Positions 29,104 to 37,559 of a stretch of 41,393 nucleotides of DNA are shown piece after piece (position 1 is the stretch's first letter; each line of letters opens with the position of its first letter). The position numbers were made by a program, and so were the translations under genes. Source of the stretch: Myxococcales bacterium (GTDB taxonomy: Bacteria; Myxococcota_A; Polyangia; Polyangiales; Polyangiaceae); the NCBI GenBank assembly GCA_016191785.1, contig JACPVJ010000066.1:1-41393 (forward strand), given 5' to 3'. The notes under the pieces were generated by a model. It made no database searches. It was given only the letters and a program-made list of their open reading frames with translations, and was not told the DNA's origin.

Positions 29104-30900
29104 CTAACCGGTGACCTCGAGGCGCTGCCCCACGATGAAGTGCAACTGGTCGAGCTCGAAGGGCTTTTCCAGTCGCGGGTTGCGCACCCGGGCCAAGAAG
29201 TCTCGCGCGCGCTGGGTGAAGGCGCCGCCGGTCATGAACACCAAGCTCTCTTCGAGGCCGGGTTGGGCTTCGGCCAACGCTCGGTAGAGGTCCATGCCCG
29301 ACATGTCGGGCATGAGCAGATCGCACAGCACCACGTCGAACCCGGGGTCGTTCGCCAGGACCTTCAGCGCGTCCCGCGCGCTGGTGGACACCTGCACGTC
29401 GTAGCTCTCGGCCAGCGCGCGGCTCACGGTCTCGGCGACCAGCTCTTCGTCGTCCACCACCAGCACCCGGGCGCGGCGCATGGCCGGCGCCGGCAAGCTC
29501 GAGGTCCGCGGCGCCTCGGCCTTCGGCGCGGTGCCCTCGGGGAAGACGATGCGGAAGGTCGTGCCCTTTCCTGGTTCGCTGTGCGCGGTGATCTGCCCGC
29601 CGAACGCGCGTGCGATGGCGTGTGAGATCGGAAGGCCAAGACCGGTCCCGGTGGGCTTGGTGGTGAAGAATGGATCGAAGATCCGGTTCAAGAGCTCGGG
29701 GGCGATACCCGGGCCGTTGTCGGTCACCTCGACGCAGGCGCCCCCGTCCTGGCCACGTGACAGCCGGACGACGATCCGGTTGTCGCTCGGACGGTCGTGC
29801 GTGAACGCCTGCCCGGCGTTGGAGAGCACGTTGACGAACAGCTGCTCGAGGCTGTTGGGGTCGGCGTCGACCTTGGGCACGCCCAGGTTCTCGACCACCA
29901 CGGTGGCCCGCGGCGCGACGTCGGGCTCGACCGCGTGCACCGCACGGCGCACGGCTTCGCCAAGGTCCACCCCCGACCGTCGGCCACGCCGCCGAGACGA
30001 GAGAGAGCCCAGCTCTTTGAGGATGTGCCCAACGCGCTCGGCGCCGTGTCGTGACTCGTGGACCCGCTCGGCCAGCTGCGAGAGGCGGGCCGGATCCCCG
30101 CCCGCCGCCGGGATCTCACGGATCAGGTACTCGAGGTTGAGCAGCAGGTAGGCCAGGGGGTTGTTGATCTCGTGGGCCACACCCGCCGACATGGTCCCGA
30201 CCGAGGCGCTGCGGTCGGCGACGATCAGCCTCGACTGATCGTGCTGACGCTGCGAGAGATCGCGCGCGACGATCAGGCAGGCCCGCTCGCCGGCCCAATC
30301 GACGCCGTGCGCGACGCACTCGGCTTCGAGCAACCCGCCTGCCGGTCGTCGCACACGCACGCGCACCACCGCGCGCTTGCCCGGCGAGTCGAGCACCGAC
30401 CCAAGCGCCTGCGCCGCCTTGGAGACGTCCTCGGTGTGGAGGATCTCCGTGACCTTTGCCTGGGCGAGGGAGGCGACGTCGGAGTACCCGACCCAGCGCA
30501 GGAGCACGGGATTCGCGTAGATCAGCCCGCGCCTCCCGAGCACGGCCAACCCGTCAGGAGCGACGTCGAGCAAGAGGCGGAAGTCGGCGCGCGCGTCCGC
30601 GACCGGACGGAACACGAAGACCTCGGACCCGTCCAGGCGCTCTCGGCCGAGCCGCACGTGCAGCTCGGAGCCGTCTTTTCGCCGAAGGGTGGCGCTCCGA
30701 CCCTCGGCCACGTCGTAGAGCTGATAGGCGCGCGGGCTCAGCCCCTCGAGCTCCGCGAGGTCGTAGCCGAGCAGGCGCGCCGCGGCCGCGCTCACGTACA
30801 CGTGTCGGTCGGGATCGTCGCCGGCGACGGCGACCATGCCCACGCCCTCCGCGTTCATCGCGGCGACGAGGGCCAGGCCGGGGTCGAGGGCTGTCGACAC
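29104..30900 (-). CDS. Hybrid histidine kinase (PAS-PAS-HisKA-HATPase-REC)
   Basis: The 598-residue soluble kinase has two PAS-like domains (about 10-100 and 105-220, the second with LLLDVAPDGLAVLGRRGLIYAN). HisKA follows with SVGTMSAGVAHEINNPLAYL and phospho-acceptor His243. HATPase_c has NVLSNAGQAF, DNGPGIAPE and GTGLGLPISHAIARAFGG. The receiver has VLVVDDEELV, CDLLMPDMSG (Asp527) and EKPFELDQL. The start is taken as GTG 30900, with ATG 30858 as an alternative. It has no membrane anchor, so the signal is likely intracellular. No response regulator gene is adjacent. Confidence 0.92.
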   Translation of the reverse strand: MSTALDPGLALVAAMNAEGVGMVAVAGDDPDRHVYVSAAAARLLGYDLAELEGLSPRAYQLYDVAEGRSATLRRKDGSELHVRLGRERLDGSEVFVFRPVADARADFRLLLDVAPDGLAVLGRRGLIYANPVLLRWVGYSDVASLAQAKVTEILHTEDVSKAAQALGSVLDSPGKRAVVRVRVRRPAGGLLEAECVAHGVDWAGERACLIVARDLSQRQHDQSRLIVADRSASVGTMSAGVAHEINNPLAYLLLNLEYLIREIPAAGGDPARLSQLAERVHESRHGAERVGHILKELGSLSSRRRGRRSGVDLGEAVRRAVHAVEPDVAPRATVVVENLGVPKVDADPNSLEQLFVNVLSNAGQAFTHDRPSDNRIVVRLSRGQDGGACVEVTDNGPGIAPELLNRIFDPFFTTKPTGTGLGLPISHAIARAFGGQITAHSEPGKGTTFRIVFPEGTAPKAEAPRTSSLPAPAMRRARVLVVDDEELVAETVSRALAESYDVQVSTSARDALKVLANDPGFDVVLCDLLMPDMSGMDLYRALAEAQPGLEESLVFMTGGAFTQRARDFLARVRNPRLEKPFELDQLHFIVGQRLEVTG

Positions 30901-30988
30901 CGAGGGATTCTAACCCGATTGCACGGCTTCCGGGTCGTGTCGCCCGCGACAGGGCATGGCCGTCCGCACCGCCTTGGTCTAAGAGGGG

Positions 30989-31654
30989 GTGGTGAAACCG
31001 GCACAGCTCGCCCAATTGGTGGTGGTGGCGGTCGCCGCGTTCGGCGTCTACTCATTTGCTCGAACCGCGCGGGACGGCGAGGCCCGGCGCGTGTGCACCG
31101 CGCTGTGTGCCCTGAGCCCGAACTATGCCGGCCGAAACCGACTGGCGCCCGATTTCGAGCTGCCGTCGCTCACCGGCGAGAAGGTCCGCCTGTCCAGCTT
31201 CCGGGGCAAGGTCGTGATCCTCAACTTCTGGACCAAGACCTGCCGGCCGTGTCTGGAAGAGATGCCGTCGCTCGCCGAGCTGGGGCAGGTGGTCAAGACC
31301 CACAAGAACATCGCGCTGGTCACGGTCTCGACGGACGATGGTGCCGAGGACGTGCGCGGCACCCTGAAGAGCGTACTGGGGACCGACAACCCGCCGTTCG
31401 TCGTGCTGATCGACGAGGACTCGAAGATCGTCGGAGACACCTTCGGGACCAAGCTCTTCCCCGAGACCTGGTTCATCGATCCAGCGGGCGTGATCCGCGC
31501 CCGGGTGGACGGCGCACGGAGCTGGGACGGCTCGATCCCGGTGGGCTTCGCCCAGAGCCTCGCGGATCCGTACGCCTGCGAGATTGGTTTTTCGCGCGGG
31601 CGCCCGACGGGCGAGCACGCGAGCCTGTGCGCCGACGTCGCGCCGGCAGAGTGA
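30989..31654 (+). CDS. TlpA-like membrane-anchored thioredoxin
   Basis: The 221-residue protein begins with a hydrophobic signal-anchor (QLAQLVVVAVAAFGVYSF), so it acts in the periplasm. The thioredoxin/peroxiredoxin fold follows: APDFELPSLTGEKVRLSSFRGKVVILNFW, then the active site TKTCRPCLEEMPSLAEL (CxxC), VTVSTDD, and PETWFIDPAGVIRARVDG with the cis-Pro. Such proteins reduce or transfer disulfides on secreted proteins or in cytochrome assembly. The exact start is unclear: GTG 30989 and GTG 30992 are adjacent and lie next to AAGAGGGG. It diverges from the hybrid kinase with 88 bp between starts. Confidence 0.9.
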   Translation: MVKPAQLAQLVVVAVAAFGVYSFARTARDGEARRVCTALCALSPNYAGRNRLAPDFELPSLTGEKVRLSSFRGKVVILNFWTKTCRPCLEEMPSLAELGQVVKTHKNIALVTVSTDDGAEDVRGTLKSVLGTDNPPFVVLIDEDSKIVGDTFGTKLFPETWFIDPAGVIRARVDGARSWDGSIPVGFAQSLADPYACEIGFSRGRPTGEHASLCADVAPAE

Positions 31655-31666
31655 TCAGTTCTGCGT
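31649..31666 (+). repeat. 18-bp sequence repeated at 40805-40822
   Basis: GAGTGATCAGTTCTGCGT occurs here and again, identical and in the same orientation, at 40805-40822. Both copies lie at the 3' end of a plus gene; the second also covers the stop of a minus gene that ends in Thr-Gln-Asn. On the minus strand the 61 bp up to the hydrolase stop read as a short Cys-containing tail ending in the same Thr-Gln-Asn-stop, hinting at a gene remnant. Confidence 0.55.
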
Positions 31667-31715
31667 AGACACGCCCGTCGTGGCGCCGCACTCGTGGCGC
31701 GGGCAGCCGTTCACC

Positions 31716-32522
31716 TCAGCAGCAACTGCTGACGAAGTCATCCAGCAGGCCATCGAAGGTCTCGGGGCGCTCGAGCTGGGGATAGTGCCCAGCTCCTTCG
31801 ACGAGCTGAGCGCGCCCGCGCCAGAGCATGGGAATGCTCAACCGATCGAAGTACGAGCCCGAGACGAGGGCGTCGGCGGCGCCGTGCAAGATGGCGATGG
31901 GCTGGGTCAGCGCCCGTACGATCTCGAGCTCGTCGGAGTAGGCTAGCCGGTGCAGCGCTTCGCCCATGTCGCCGCGAAGGCGCGGGTCCGCACGCTCGAT
32001 GTCGGCGACGATCTGATCCACCGGGGCGTCCGGCGAGCTCACCATTTCTCTCGCCCAGGTCAGGATCTCTTCAGCCGAGAGCTCCGCGGTGAACGCACTC
32101 CGGAGCACCGGCGTCGGGAGGAACGCGGCCGCCATGTCCGGAGGCTTTCCGACCGGTGGTGTTCCGCAGACGACGAAGCCACGCGCTCGGCTCAGACGCG
32201 GCACAGTCTCGAGGAGCAGGTGACCGCCGAGGCTGTGTCCCACGAAGATGGCGTCCTCGCAGCCCAGGTTCTCCGCGAAGGTGGCGATGAGCGCGCTCAG
32301 GCCGTCGAACGTGTAGCAGGGGAGTCGATCCGACTCACCACAACCAGGCAAGTCGAGAGCGACGAGACGGAACCGCTTCGCGAGGAAACCCTCGAGCTGT
32401 CGAGCCCACGCCGCCGTGGAAGCCGAGTTGCCATGGATCAGCACGACCGGCGGGTGCGGGCCGCCCGTGTCGGTGAACGCGATCGACGCACCACGAACTT
32501 GCACCCGCGTCTTGGTCTTCAT
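31716..32522 (-). CDS. Alpha/beta hydrolase
   Basis: The 268-residue enzyme has the alpha/beta hydrolase layout: oxyanion region VVLIHGNSAS (about residues 26-35), LVALDLPGCGESD, nucleophile elbow FVGHSLGGH with Ser at about residue 96, acid near ILHGAADALV, and catalytic His in VEGAGHYPQLERPE. No signal peptide is seen, so it is cytoplasmic. The family includes esterases, lipases and epoxide or haloalkane hydrolases; the substrate is not readable. It is divergent from a LuxR-type regulator that heads an acyl-activating enzyme gene, so a lipid or acyl substrate is a reasonable guess. Confidence 0.88.
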   Translation of the reverse strand: MKTKTRVQVRGASIAFTDTGGPHPPVVLIHGNSASTAAWARQLEGFLAKRFRLVALDLPGCGESDRLPCYTFDGLSALIATFAENLGCEDAIFVGHSLGGHLLLETVPRLSRARGFVVCGTPPVGKPPDMAAAFLPTPVLRSAFTAELSAEEILTWAREMVSSPDAPVDQIVADIERADPRLRGDMGEALHRLAYSDELEIVRALTQPIAILHGAADALVSGSYFDRLSIPMLWRGRAQLVEGAGHYPQLERPETFDGLLDDFVSSCC

Positions 32523-32599
32523 GCGCGCCAGGATCCATCAGGCACGCGTGGGAAGCGTTGACGGGCATCAAGTGCGGCAGGTACCATCGAAGGTCAACG
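32523..32599. promoter_or_regulatory. Divergent region between hydrolase and LuxR-type regulator genes
   Basis: This 77-bp gap contains a candidate sigma-70 promoter for the plus strand: TTGACG at 32558-32563, 18 bp, then TACCAT at 32582-32587. If used, the transcript would start almost at the ribosome-binding site GAAGGT (32589-32594), so the call is weak. No clear dyad operator was found. Confidence 0.25.
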
Positions 32600-33604
32600 A
32601 TGTTCCTTGGGGAGCTCGTCATCAGCCGACTTCCCTGGGCGTCGGCCGCTGAGGCAGAGTCGCTGCTCGTGGGTCGCGACCGGCAGGAGCTTCGCGCGCT
32701 CCGGTCGCTGACCCTCGAGGCCTCGGCGCCGGGCGTGCTCGACCGGATATCGCACGCCCTCTCGCGGCTGGTTCGTGCGCCCCTCGCGGTCGTCGCCGCA
32801 GGCGATCCCGTCACCGCGACTCGATCGGTCGGCGTCACTCGGTCGGACGTGGCGAGTGACGACCAGCTCTGGTCGCGGGTCCACGCACGTCGGGCCTACG
32901 ATCCGACGCGGCCCGACCCGTTCGCCAATCGCCCCGTCAACACCGCCACCTTGGCCAACGAGTTCCCCGAGCGCGCCGACGGCTTCGCCGACATCTGGCG
33001 TCCCCTGGGCATGCTCTACCAGCTCCGGACCGTGGTCCACGACCAAGGCGGGTTCTCGGGCTACGCGGGGGTGTACCGCGCCGCGCGGCAGGGCGGGTTC
33101 TCGCTGCTCGACCACTGCCGCATGGCCGCGGCGCTGCCGCACATCGGCGATGTGATGACCGTCACGCGAGCGATGCGCGGGGGCAACGGACGTGGGCTCG
33201 TGGCGGCCCTCGACGCCTTCGACCAAAGCGCGTTCCTGCTGCTCGGGCAGTCTGTCGTCCACGCCAATCGCGCGGCGCGCGAGCGCCACCCGACCGCGCC
33301 GGAGTGGTTGCGGCATCCCGAGCATCGAACGACGCAGGCGAGCATCACCCGCGTGGACCTCGATGGTCGAAGCTACGAGCTGGCGATCCCCAGGGCGGAG
33401 CTGGCTGACCCGTCCCCGCTCGCGGCTTTACCGCCCGCGCTCCGCCGCGTGGCTGAGCTCATGGCCGACGGCTGGAGCGACAAAGAAATAGCCGCGATGA
33501 CCGGGTACACGCACTCGAGCGCGCGCACCTTGGCGACCCGCGTGTTGGGGCGGCTTGGCCTCACCGGCCGCGGCGAGCTCGTGCGGCGGGTGCGGGGGAG
33601 ATGA
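32600..33604 (+). CDS. LuxR-type transcriptional regulator
   Basis: The 334-residue protein starts at ATG 32600, with GAAGGT 5 bp upstream. The C-terminal 60 residues form a LuxR-type helix-turn-helix: LRRVAELMADGWSDKEIAAM, TGYTHSSARTLATRVLGRLG. The first 270 residues are not an autoinducer, GAF or receiver domain that I recognise, although ADGFADIWRPLGM and GGFSLLDHCRMAAALPHIG resemble the N-terminal part of LuxR-family proteins found in actinobacteria and myxobacteria. It is followed 6 bp later by an adenylating enzyme gene and probably controls it and the divergent hydrolase. Confidence 0.85.
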   Translation: MFLGELVISRLPWASAAEAESLLVGRDRQELRALRSLTLEASAPGVLDRISHALSRLVRAPLAVVAAGDPVTATRSVGVTRSDVASDDQLWSRVHARRAYDPTRPDPFANRPVNTATLANEFPERADGFADIWRPLGMLYQLRTVVHDQGGFSGYAGVYRAARQGGFSLLDHCRMAAALPHIGDVMTVTRAMRGGNGRGLVAALDAFDQSAFLLLGQSVVHANRAARERHPTAPEWLRHPEHRTTQASITRVDLDGRSYELAIPRAELADPSPLAALPPALRRVAELMADGWSDKEIAAMTGYTHSSARTLATRVLGRLGLTGRGELVRRVRGR

Positions 33605-33610
33605 CGGAGC

Positions 33611-35230
33611 TTGACCTGGGATCCTCGCTTCACCGACTTGGTCACCCTCTGGGAAGAGTCGGCGGATGCCTTCGCCGACCGGCCCGCGCTCGGCTCGCGG
33701 CAGGCTGGTGGCTGGGCCTGGCACTCCTACGGCGAGCTGGCGGATCGAGTCCGGCGAGTCGCCGGTGCGCTCGCCTGTCGCGGTGTCGGGCGCGGTGATC
33801 GTGTCGCTGTCGTCTCGCGCAATCGCGTGGAGTGGTTCGTCGCCTGTCACGCAACGCTCGCCTGCGGCGCAGTGTGGGTCCCGATGTACGAGACCCAGCG
33901 CGCCGAGGACTGGACCCACATCCTCGACGACTCCGGCGCGCGCACCTGTTTCGTGGCGAACGATACGCTCGAGGGGCGGATCCGGACCCTTCGACCCGGG
34001 CTCGGTGTCGTGGCCTTCGATGGCACCTTCAGCGCGTTCCTCGAGGCCGACCCGCTGCGAGGCCATGACCCGCCCGCGGCCGACGACCTGGCGGTGATCA
34101 TCTACACGTCGGGGACAACGGGAGAGCCCAAAGGCGTCGAGCTCACACACCGGAGCATCGGTGCCGAAGTCTCTGCCATGGCCGCGGCGCTGCCTCTGCG
34201 CGCGGGGGAGCGGACGCTCGCCACGCTGCCCTGGGCGCACGTTGGCGGAGGTTGCATCGAGGTCAACCTGGCGCTGGTCCAGGGCGCCGGCGTCGCGGTC
34301 TGCGACGACGTATCGGCGTTGCCCGAGTGCCTCGACGAGGTGCAACCGCATTTCGTCGCTGCGGTGCCGCGCGTCTGGGCCCGCCTCCGCGATCTGATCC
34401 GGCAGTCACCGAACCGCGACGAAGCGATGGCCTTGCTCGGGGGCCGGCTCCGCTTCGCGGCCTCGGGGGCGGCCTCGCTCTCGCCGGACGTCGTGGCGGC
34501 GCTGGGCGAGCTCGGTGTCCCCCTGCTCGACACCTACGGCATGACCGAGGTCGGCGGGGTAGCCACGGTCGTTCCGCTCGATGCCGTTCGAGCGGGCTCC
34601 GTCGGCAAGGCGTTGCCGGGGTTCCGGATCGAAATCGACGCGCCGGACGCGGACGGCGAAGGGGAGATCGTGATCCACTCGGCGGGGCGGATGCGGGGCT
34701 ACCGCGGGCTACCAGCGCTCACCCGCGAGACGGTGCGCGCCGACGGCGGGGTGCGCTCCGGCGATCTCGGACGCCTGGACGCCGACGGGCATCTGCACGT
34801 AACAGGGCGCATCAAGGAGCTCTACAAGCTCGACAACGGGCGCTACGTGTCGCCTGCACCGCTGGAGGACGCGCTGGCGTCGAGCCCGTACGTGTCCCAG
34901 GCGTTCATCCATGGGGCCGGACAGGCCCGCAACGTGGCGCTGTTGGTGCCGGACGCCCGCGCCCTGCGGGATTGGGCAGGCTGCCGCGGCGAAGAAGGCG
35001 CGGGCCTCGCCGACCTGGTGAACCGCCCGTCGGTCCGCGAGCTCCTGCGCGTCGAGATCGAACGCTGCTCGTCGAGCTGGCGAGGCTACGAGCGCATCGC
35101 ACAGTTCACCATCGTGACCGAGCCCTTCTCGGTCGAGGCGGGCCTCGTGACCCCGACGCTCAAGCCCAAACGCGCGGCCATCGAGCGGCGCTTCGCGCGG
35201 GAGATCAGCGAGCTGCACCAACGCGGGTGA
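33611..35230 (+). CDS. AMP-binding acyl-CoA synthetase-like enzyme
   Basis: The 539-residue adenylate-forming enzyme has all core motifs: IIYTSGTTGEPKGVELTH (P-loop, about residues 160-177), DTYGMTEVGG, RSGDLGRLDADGHLHVTGRIKELYKLDNGRYVSP, and a C-terminal LVTPTLKPKRAAIERRF with the catalytic Lys. The order and the LKPKR tail match long-chain fatty acid-CoA ligases (FadD15/FACS type). The start is TTG 33611, which follows GGAG; no ATG or GTG nearby preserves the N-terminus. It is 6 bp downstream of the LuxR regulator. An acyl-CoA ligase with a hydrolase across the promoter suggests a small lipid-use locus. Confidence 0.9.
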   Translation: MTWDPRFTDLVTLWEESADAFADRPALGSRQAGGWAWHSYGELADRVRRVAGALACRGVGRGDRVAVVSRNRVEWFVACHATLACGAVWVPMYETQRAEDWTHILDDSGARTCFVANDTLEGRIRTLRPGLGVVAFDGTFSAFLEADPLRGHDPPAADDLAVIIYTSGTTGEPKGVELTHRSIGAEVSAMAAALPLRAGERTLATLPWAHVGGGCIEVNLALVQGAGVAVCDDVSALPECLDEVQPHFVAAVPRVWARLRDLIRQSPNRDEAMALLGGRLRFAASGAASLSPDVVAALGELGVPLLDTYGMTEVGGVATVVPLDAVRAGSVGKALPGFRIEIDAPDADGEGEIVIHSAGRMRGYRGLPALTRETVRADGGVRSGDLGRLDADGHLHVTGRIKELYKLDNGRYVSPAPLEDALASSPYVSQAFIHGAGQARNVALLVPDARALRDWAGCRGEEGAGLADLVNRPSVRELLRVEIERCSSSWRGYERIAQFTIVTEPFSVEAGLVTPTLKPKRAAIERRFAREISELHQRG

Positions 35231-35286
35231 GCTTCAGGTTCGGCGGAAGGACGGCAAGCGAGCCCTTCACGCTGTGTGGGCGGTCG

Positions 35287-36294
35287 TCAGGGTTTTCTCG
35301 CGCAGCGCGCTCCGATTTCCTTGCCGCGGCTCGCCGGCGTGAAGCCGGTGCGCTCGTTGGCCATGACGCGCGGCTTGGGCATGTTGAAGGCACCTCCCCG
35401 GGCCGCTCGGGAGGGATACTTCTGCGAGACGTCGAGCGTGGCGCAGTCGGCGCAAGCCGGGTCGATCGGACCGAGCGCGTCCCGCGTCCACTCCCAGACG
35501 TTGCCCGCAAGGTCGGCGTGCCCCCACCTGCCATTCCCCGCAGGCTTCGAACCGACGTTGACGAGGTCGGTCAGCGCGCAGCCCTTCACCCCGTCGCCGA
35601 AGCACTTCTTGTCGGGATCGACGGTGTAGCTCGCGAACGAGTCGGAGATCGATGTCGACTTCGGCGGCGCAGACCACGGGTAGACCCGCTGCTCTGCGCC
35701 CCCTGTGGCCGCGTAGTTCCACTCCGCTTCGGTGGGCAACCGTCCCCCGTCCCAGATGCAGAACGCGAACGCTTCGTACCAAGAGATGCAGTTCATCGGG
35801 CGGCTCTCGTTGCCGCCTGCGCTGTCGGTCCAAGTCTGGAACGTCGCGTCGCACTTCAGCGCGGCGGCCAGAGTCGCCGCGTCCGGCTTCATGAACGATG
35901 GCCCGTTCCACGCTGCATCCCACCCAGGATCCGCCGGGTTGTTGGGGTTCTTCCCGGTTCCGGCCGACGGCATGTTCCCGGGATAGCCAGCCAAGAATTT
36001 CCGGAAGCGCCCGACCGTGATCTCGTAGGTGTCGAGCCGGAACGCACTCACCGTCGCGGGGAGGTGAGCTGCCTTGAAGAACACCCCGTCATTGAGACGC
36101 TTGAACGTCCCGCCGGGGACAGGGGCGGATTCGCAACAGCTCGCCATCGCGCTCGACCCACACGTCGCCGCGAGCCCCGAGCAGCTCGCGCCCGTACCAG
36201 CCCCGGCGGCCTCGACCTTCGTCGCGAACGCCGCGAGCAGTCCCACCACTCCCGATACCAAGAAGACCGCTGATGCACTGCGCCACGTCGCCAT
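35287..36294 (-). CDS. Secreted SUMF1/FGE-fold protein
   Basis: The 335-residue protein follows GGAGGACGCA at its ATG 36294 and has a cleavable signal (VFLVSGVVGLLAAFATKVEAAG). The SUMF1 domain has VPGGTFKRLND, FRLDTYEITVGRFRKFLAGY, MNCISWYEAFAFCIWDGGRLPTEAEW, DLAGNVWEWTRDA and ARGGAFNMP. As in the gene at 3387-4349, the Cys pair of true formylglycine-generating enzymes is absent (RVMANERTGFTPASRGKE in the matching region). An 18-bp near-palindrome lies 62 bp upstream of the start. Function is unknown; it belongs with the envelope-protein island. Confidence 0.88.
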   Translation of the reverse strand: MATWRSASAVFLVSGVVGLLAAFATKVEAAGAGTGASCSGLAATCGSSAMASCCESAPVPGGTFKRLNDGVFFKAAHLPATVSAFRLDTYEITVGRFRKFLAGYPGNMPSAGTGKNPNNPADPGWDAAWNGPSFMKPDAATLAAALKCDATFQTWTDSAGGNESRPMNCISWYEAFAFCIWDGGRLPTEAEWNYAATGGAEQRVYPWSAPPKSTSISDSFASYTVDPDKKCFGDGVKGCALTDLVNVGSKPAGNGRWGHADLAGNVWEWTRDALGPIDPACADCATLDVSQKYPSRAARGGAFNMPKPRVMANERTGFTPASRGKEIGARCARKP

Positions 36295-36356
36295 TGCGTC
36301 CTCCGACTGAGCTCGCCCGACGCCACGAGCGTCGCACCACCGCGCAAAAGAAGAGA

Positions 36357-36374
36357 AGTCTGCAAGTGCAGACT
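36357..36374. repeat. 18-bp dyad repeat, copy 1
   Basis: AGTCTGCAAGTGCAGACT is a perfect inverted repeat (8-bp arms, 2-bp centre). Read on the minus strand it is AGTCTGCACTTGCAGACT, one base from the copies at 38512 and 39132. It lies 62 bp ahead of the SUMF1 gene start at 36294. Confidence 0.75.
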
Positions 36375-36414
36375 CCTACCGCTCCCGGCGAGTCCAGACC
36401 TGAGCGCTGCGTCG

Positions 36415-36427
36415 AGTCTGCACTTGC
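36415..36427 (+). repeat. 18-bp dyad repeat, partial copy 2
   Basis: AGTCTGCACTTGC matches the first 13 bases of the dyad consensus; the right arm has diverged. It lies between copies 1 and 3. Confidence 0.5.
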
Positions 36428-36452
36428 CGCCACTCCGCGACGGCGCTTCGGC

Positions 36453-36470
36453 AGTCAGCATTTGCAGACA
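36453..36470 (+). repeat. 18-bp dyad repeat, copy 3
   Basis: AGTCAGCATTTGCAGACA differs from the identical copies 4 and 5 at two positions. It lies 35 bp before the ATG of the disrupted lipoprotein gene at 36506, again in a promoter position. Confidence 0.7.
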
Positions 36471-36505
36471 TGCCTCGACATCGCCGCATCTGGCAGGTGC
36501 AACCC

Positions 36506-36589
36506 ATGCGGAACCTCATCTCGCGCCGGGCACGGGGCACGCTGCGCGGCCTGGCGACCGTCTTGGTGCTGGGCTGCTCACCTGGGGGG
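36506..36589 (+). pseudogene. 5' fragment of a Sel1-type lipoprotein gene, cut by an IS fragment
   Basis: From ATG 36506 (with AGGTG 7 bp before it) the frame encodes a signal ending ATVLVLGCSPGG, a good lipobox with Cys at residue 24. Homology then switches, at a run of six G (36584-36589), to transposase sequence in another frame, and the lipoprotein frame stops soon after. The likely remainder of this gene resumes after another run of six G at 37554-37559 as a Cys-rich Sel1-repeat region, so the two pieces look like one gene split by the insertion. Confidence 0.6.
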
Positions 36590-36594
36590 CTTGA

Positions 36595-37490
36595 GCGAAT
36601 GCCTCCAAGCACAAGGCGATGAGCTACGCGCGGATGAAGGAGCAGGAGCAGGCGCTGGCGCGGCGGGTTGCCGAGCTGCTGGCGAAAGCCAAGGAAGCCG
36701 ATGCACGGGAAGACGCTGAGCACGGGCCAGACAAGCGCGGCGACGAGCTGCCTGAGGAGCTTTCCCGCGCGCAAAGCCGCCTCGAGCGCATCCGACGGGC
36801 CAAAGCCGAGTTGGAAGCGGAAGCGAAGGCGGCGCGCGAGCAGGAGGTGGCAATCCGCTGCCGTCGCACCGCATTCCGACCGACGACGAGGGGACACCGA
36901 CCCCCAAGGCGCAACGCAACTTCACGGACCCCGAGAGTCGCATCATGGTCAGTGGCGACGGCGGCTTCGTGCAGGCGTACAACGCTCAAGTCGTCGTGGA
37001 TGACGAAAGCCAAGTGATCGTTGCTCAGGCCGTCACCAACCAGCCACCCGATGTCGAGCACGCGGTGCCGATGCTCGACCAGTTCGCCGACAACTGCGGG
37101 CAGGCACCGGACAAGGTGAGCATGGACGCCGGGTATTTCTCGGATGCAAACGTCCTGGGTGTGCTTGCGATGCGAGTCGAGCCCTACATCGCGACGGGCC
37201 GCACCAAGCACGGTGCCGTGTTGCCCGCGAAGCGCCGCGCGCTGCAGAGCGCGATGCTCGTCAAGGACTGGATGCGCGCCCGGCTCGAGTCGGAGGAGGG
37301 CGCGGCGATCTACCGCCGACGAAAGGCCATCGTCGAACCGGTCTTCGGGCAGATCAAGCACGCGCGCGGGTTTCGAACTTTCGGGCTGCGCGGCCTGCGC
37401 AAGGTCCGCGGCGAGTTCTCTCTCGTCGCGACCGCCCACGACCTCCGCAAGCTATACCGGCGACGCTCCGAGCCTCGCACCCCCTCCTGA
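36595..37490 (+). pseudogene. IS1182-like transposase remnant (5'-truncated, frameshifted)
   Basis: The piece begins inside the protein at ANASKHKAMSYARMK, so the N-terminal 150-200 residues and the left end of the element are missing. A helical middle part (AEHGPDKRGDELPEELSRAQ) runs to about 36852, where one missing base shifts the frame; the next frame continues NPLPSHRIPTDDEG, KAQRNFTDPESRIM, GGFVQAYNAQVVVDDE, VSMDAGYFSD and RRKAIVEPVFGQIKHARG to the stop at 37490. The second Asp and the final Glu of the DDE site are visible. The pattern is that of IS1182/DDE_Tnp_1_6 transposases. It is not functional. Confidence 0.88.
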
Positions 37491-37505
37491 GCCGGCGGAG
37501 CCGGC
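37491..37505 (+). other. GC hairpin after the transposase remnant
   Basis: GCCGGC-GGA-GCCGGC (37491-37505) forms a 6-bp stem with a 3-nt loop directly after the transposase stop, followed by GATTT. It may belong to the right end of the element or serve as a weak terminator. Confidence 0.4.
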
Positions 37506-37518
37506 GATTTGGAGGGGG

Positions 37519-37554
37519 CGCCCACCCGCAGGGGCGAAGCCCCGAGGATGGGCG
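37519..37554 (+). repeat. Long imperfect stem-loop at the right end of the IS fragment
   Basis: CGCCCACCC (37519-37527) pairs with GGATGGGCG (37546-37554) with one mismatch, and inside it GGGGC (37531-37535) pairs with GCCCC (37539-37543) around GAA. The structure sits between the transposase stop and the Sel1 remnant, so it could be the element's terminal structure or a REP-like palindrome. Confidence 0.6.
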
Positions 37555-37559
37555 GGGGG

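Noticed and set aside
31716..31732. TCAGCAG-CAA-CTGCTGA hairpin as a terminator of the hydrolase gene
   Set aside because: It lies on the last codons including the stop, has a short stem and no T tract.
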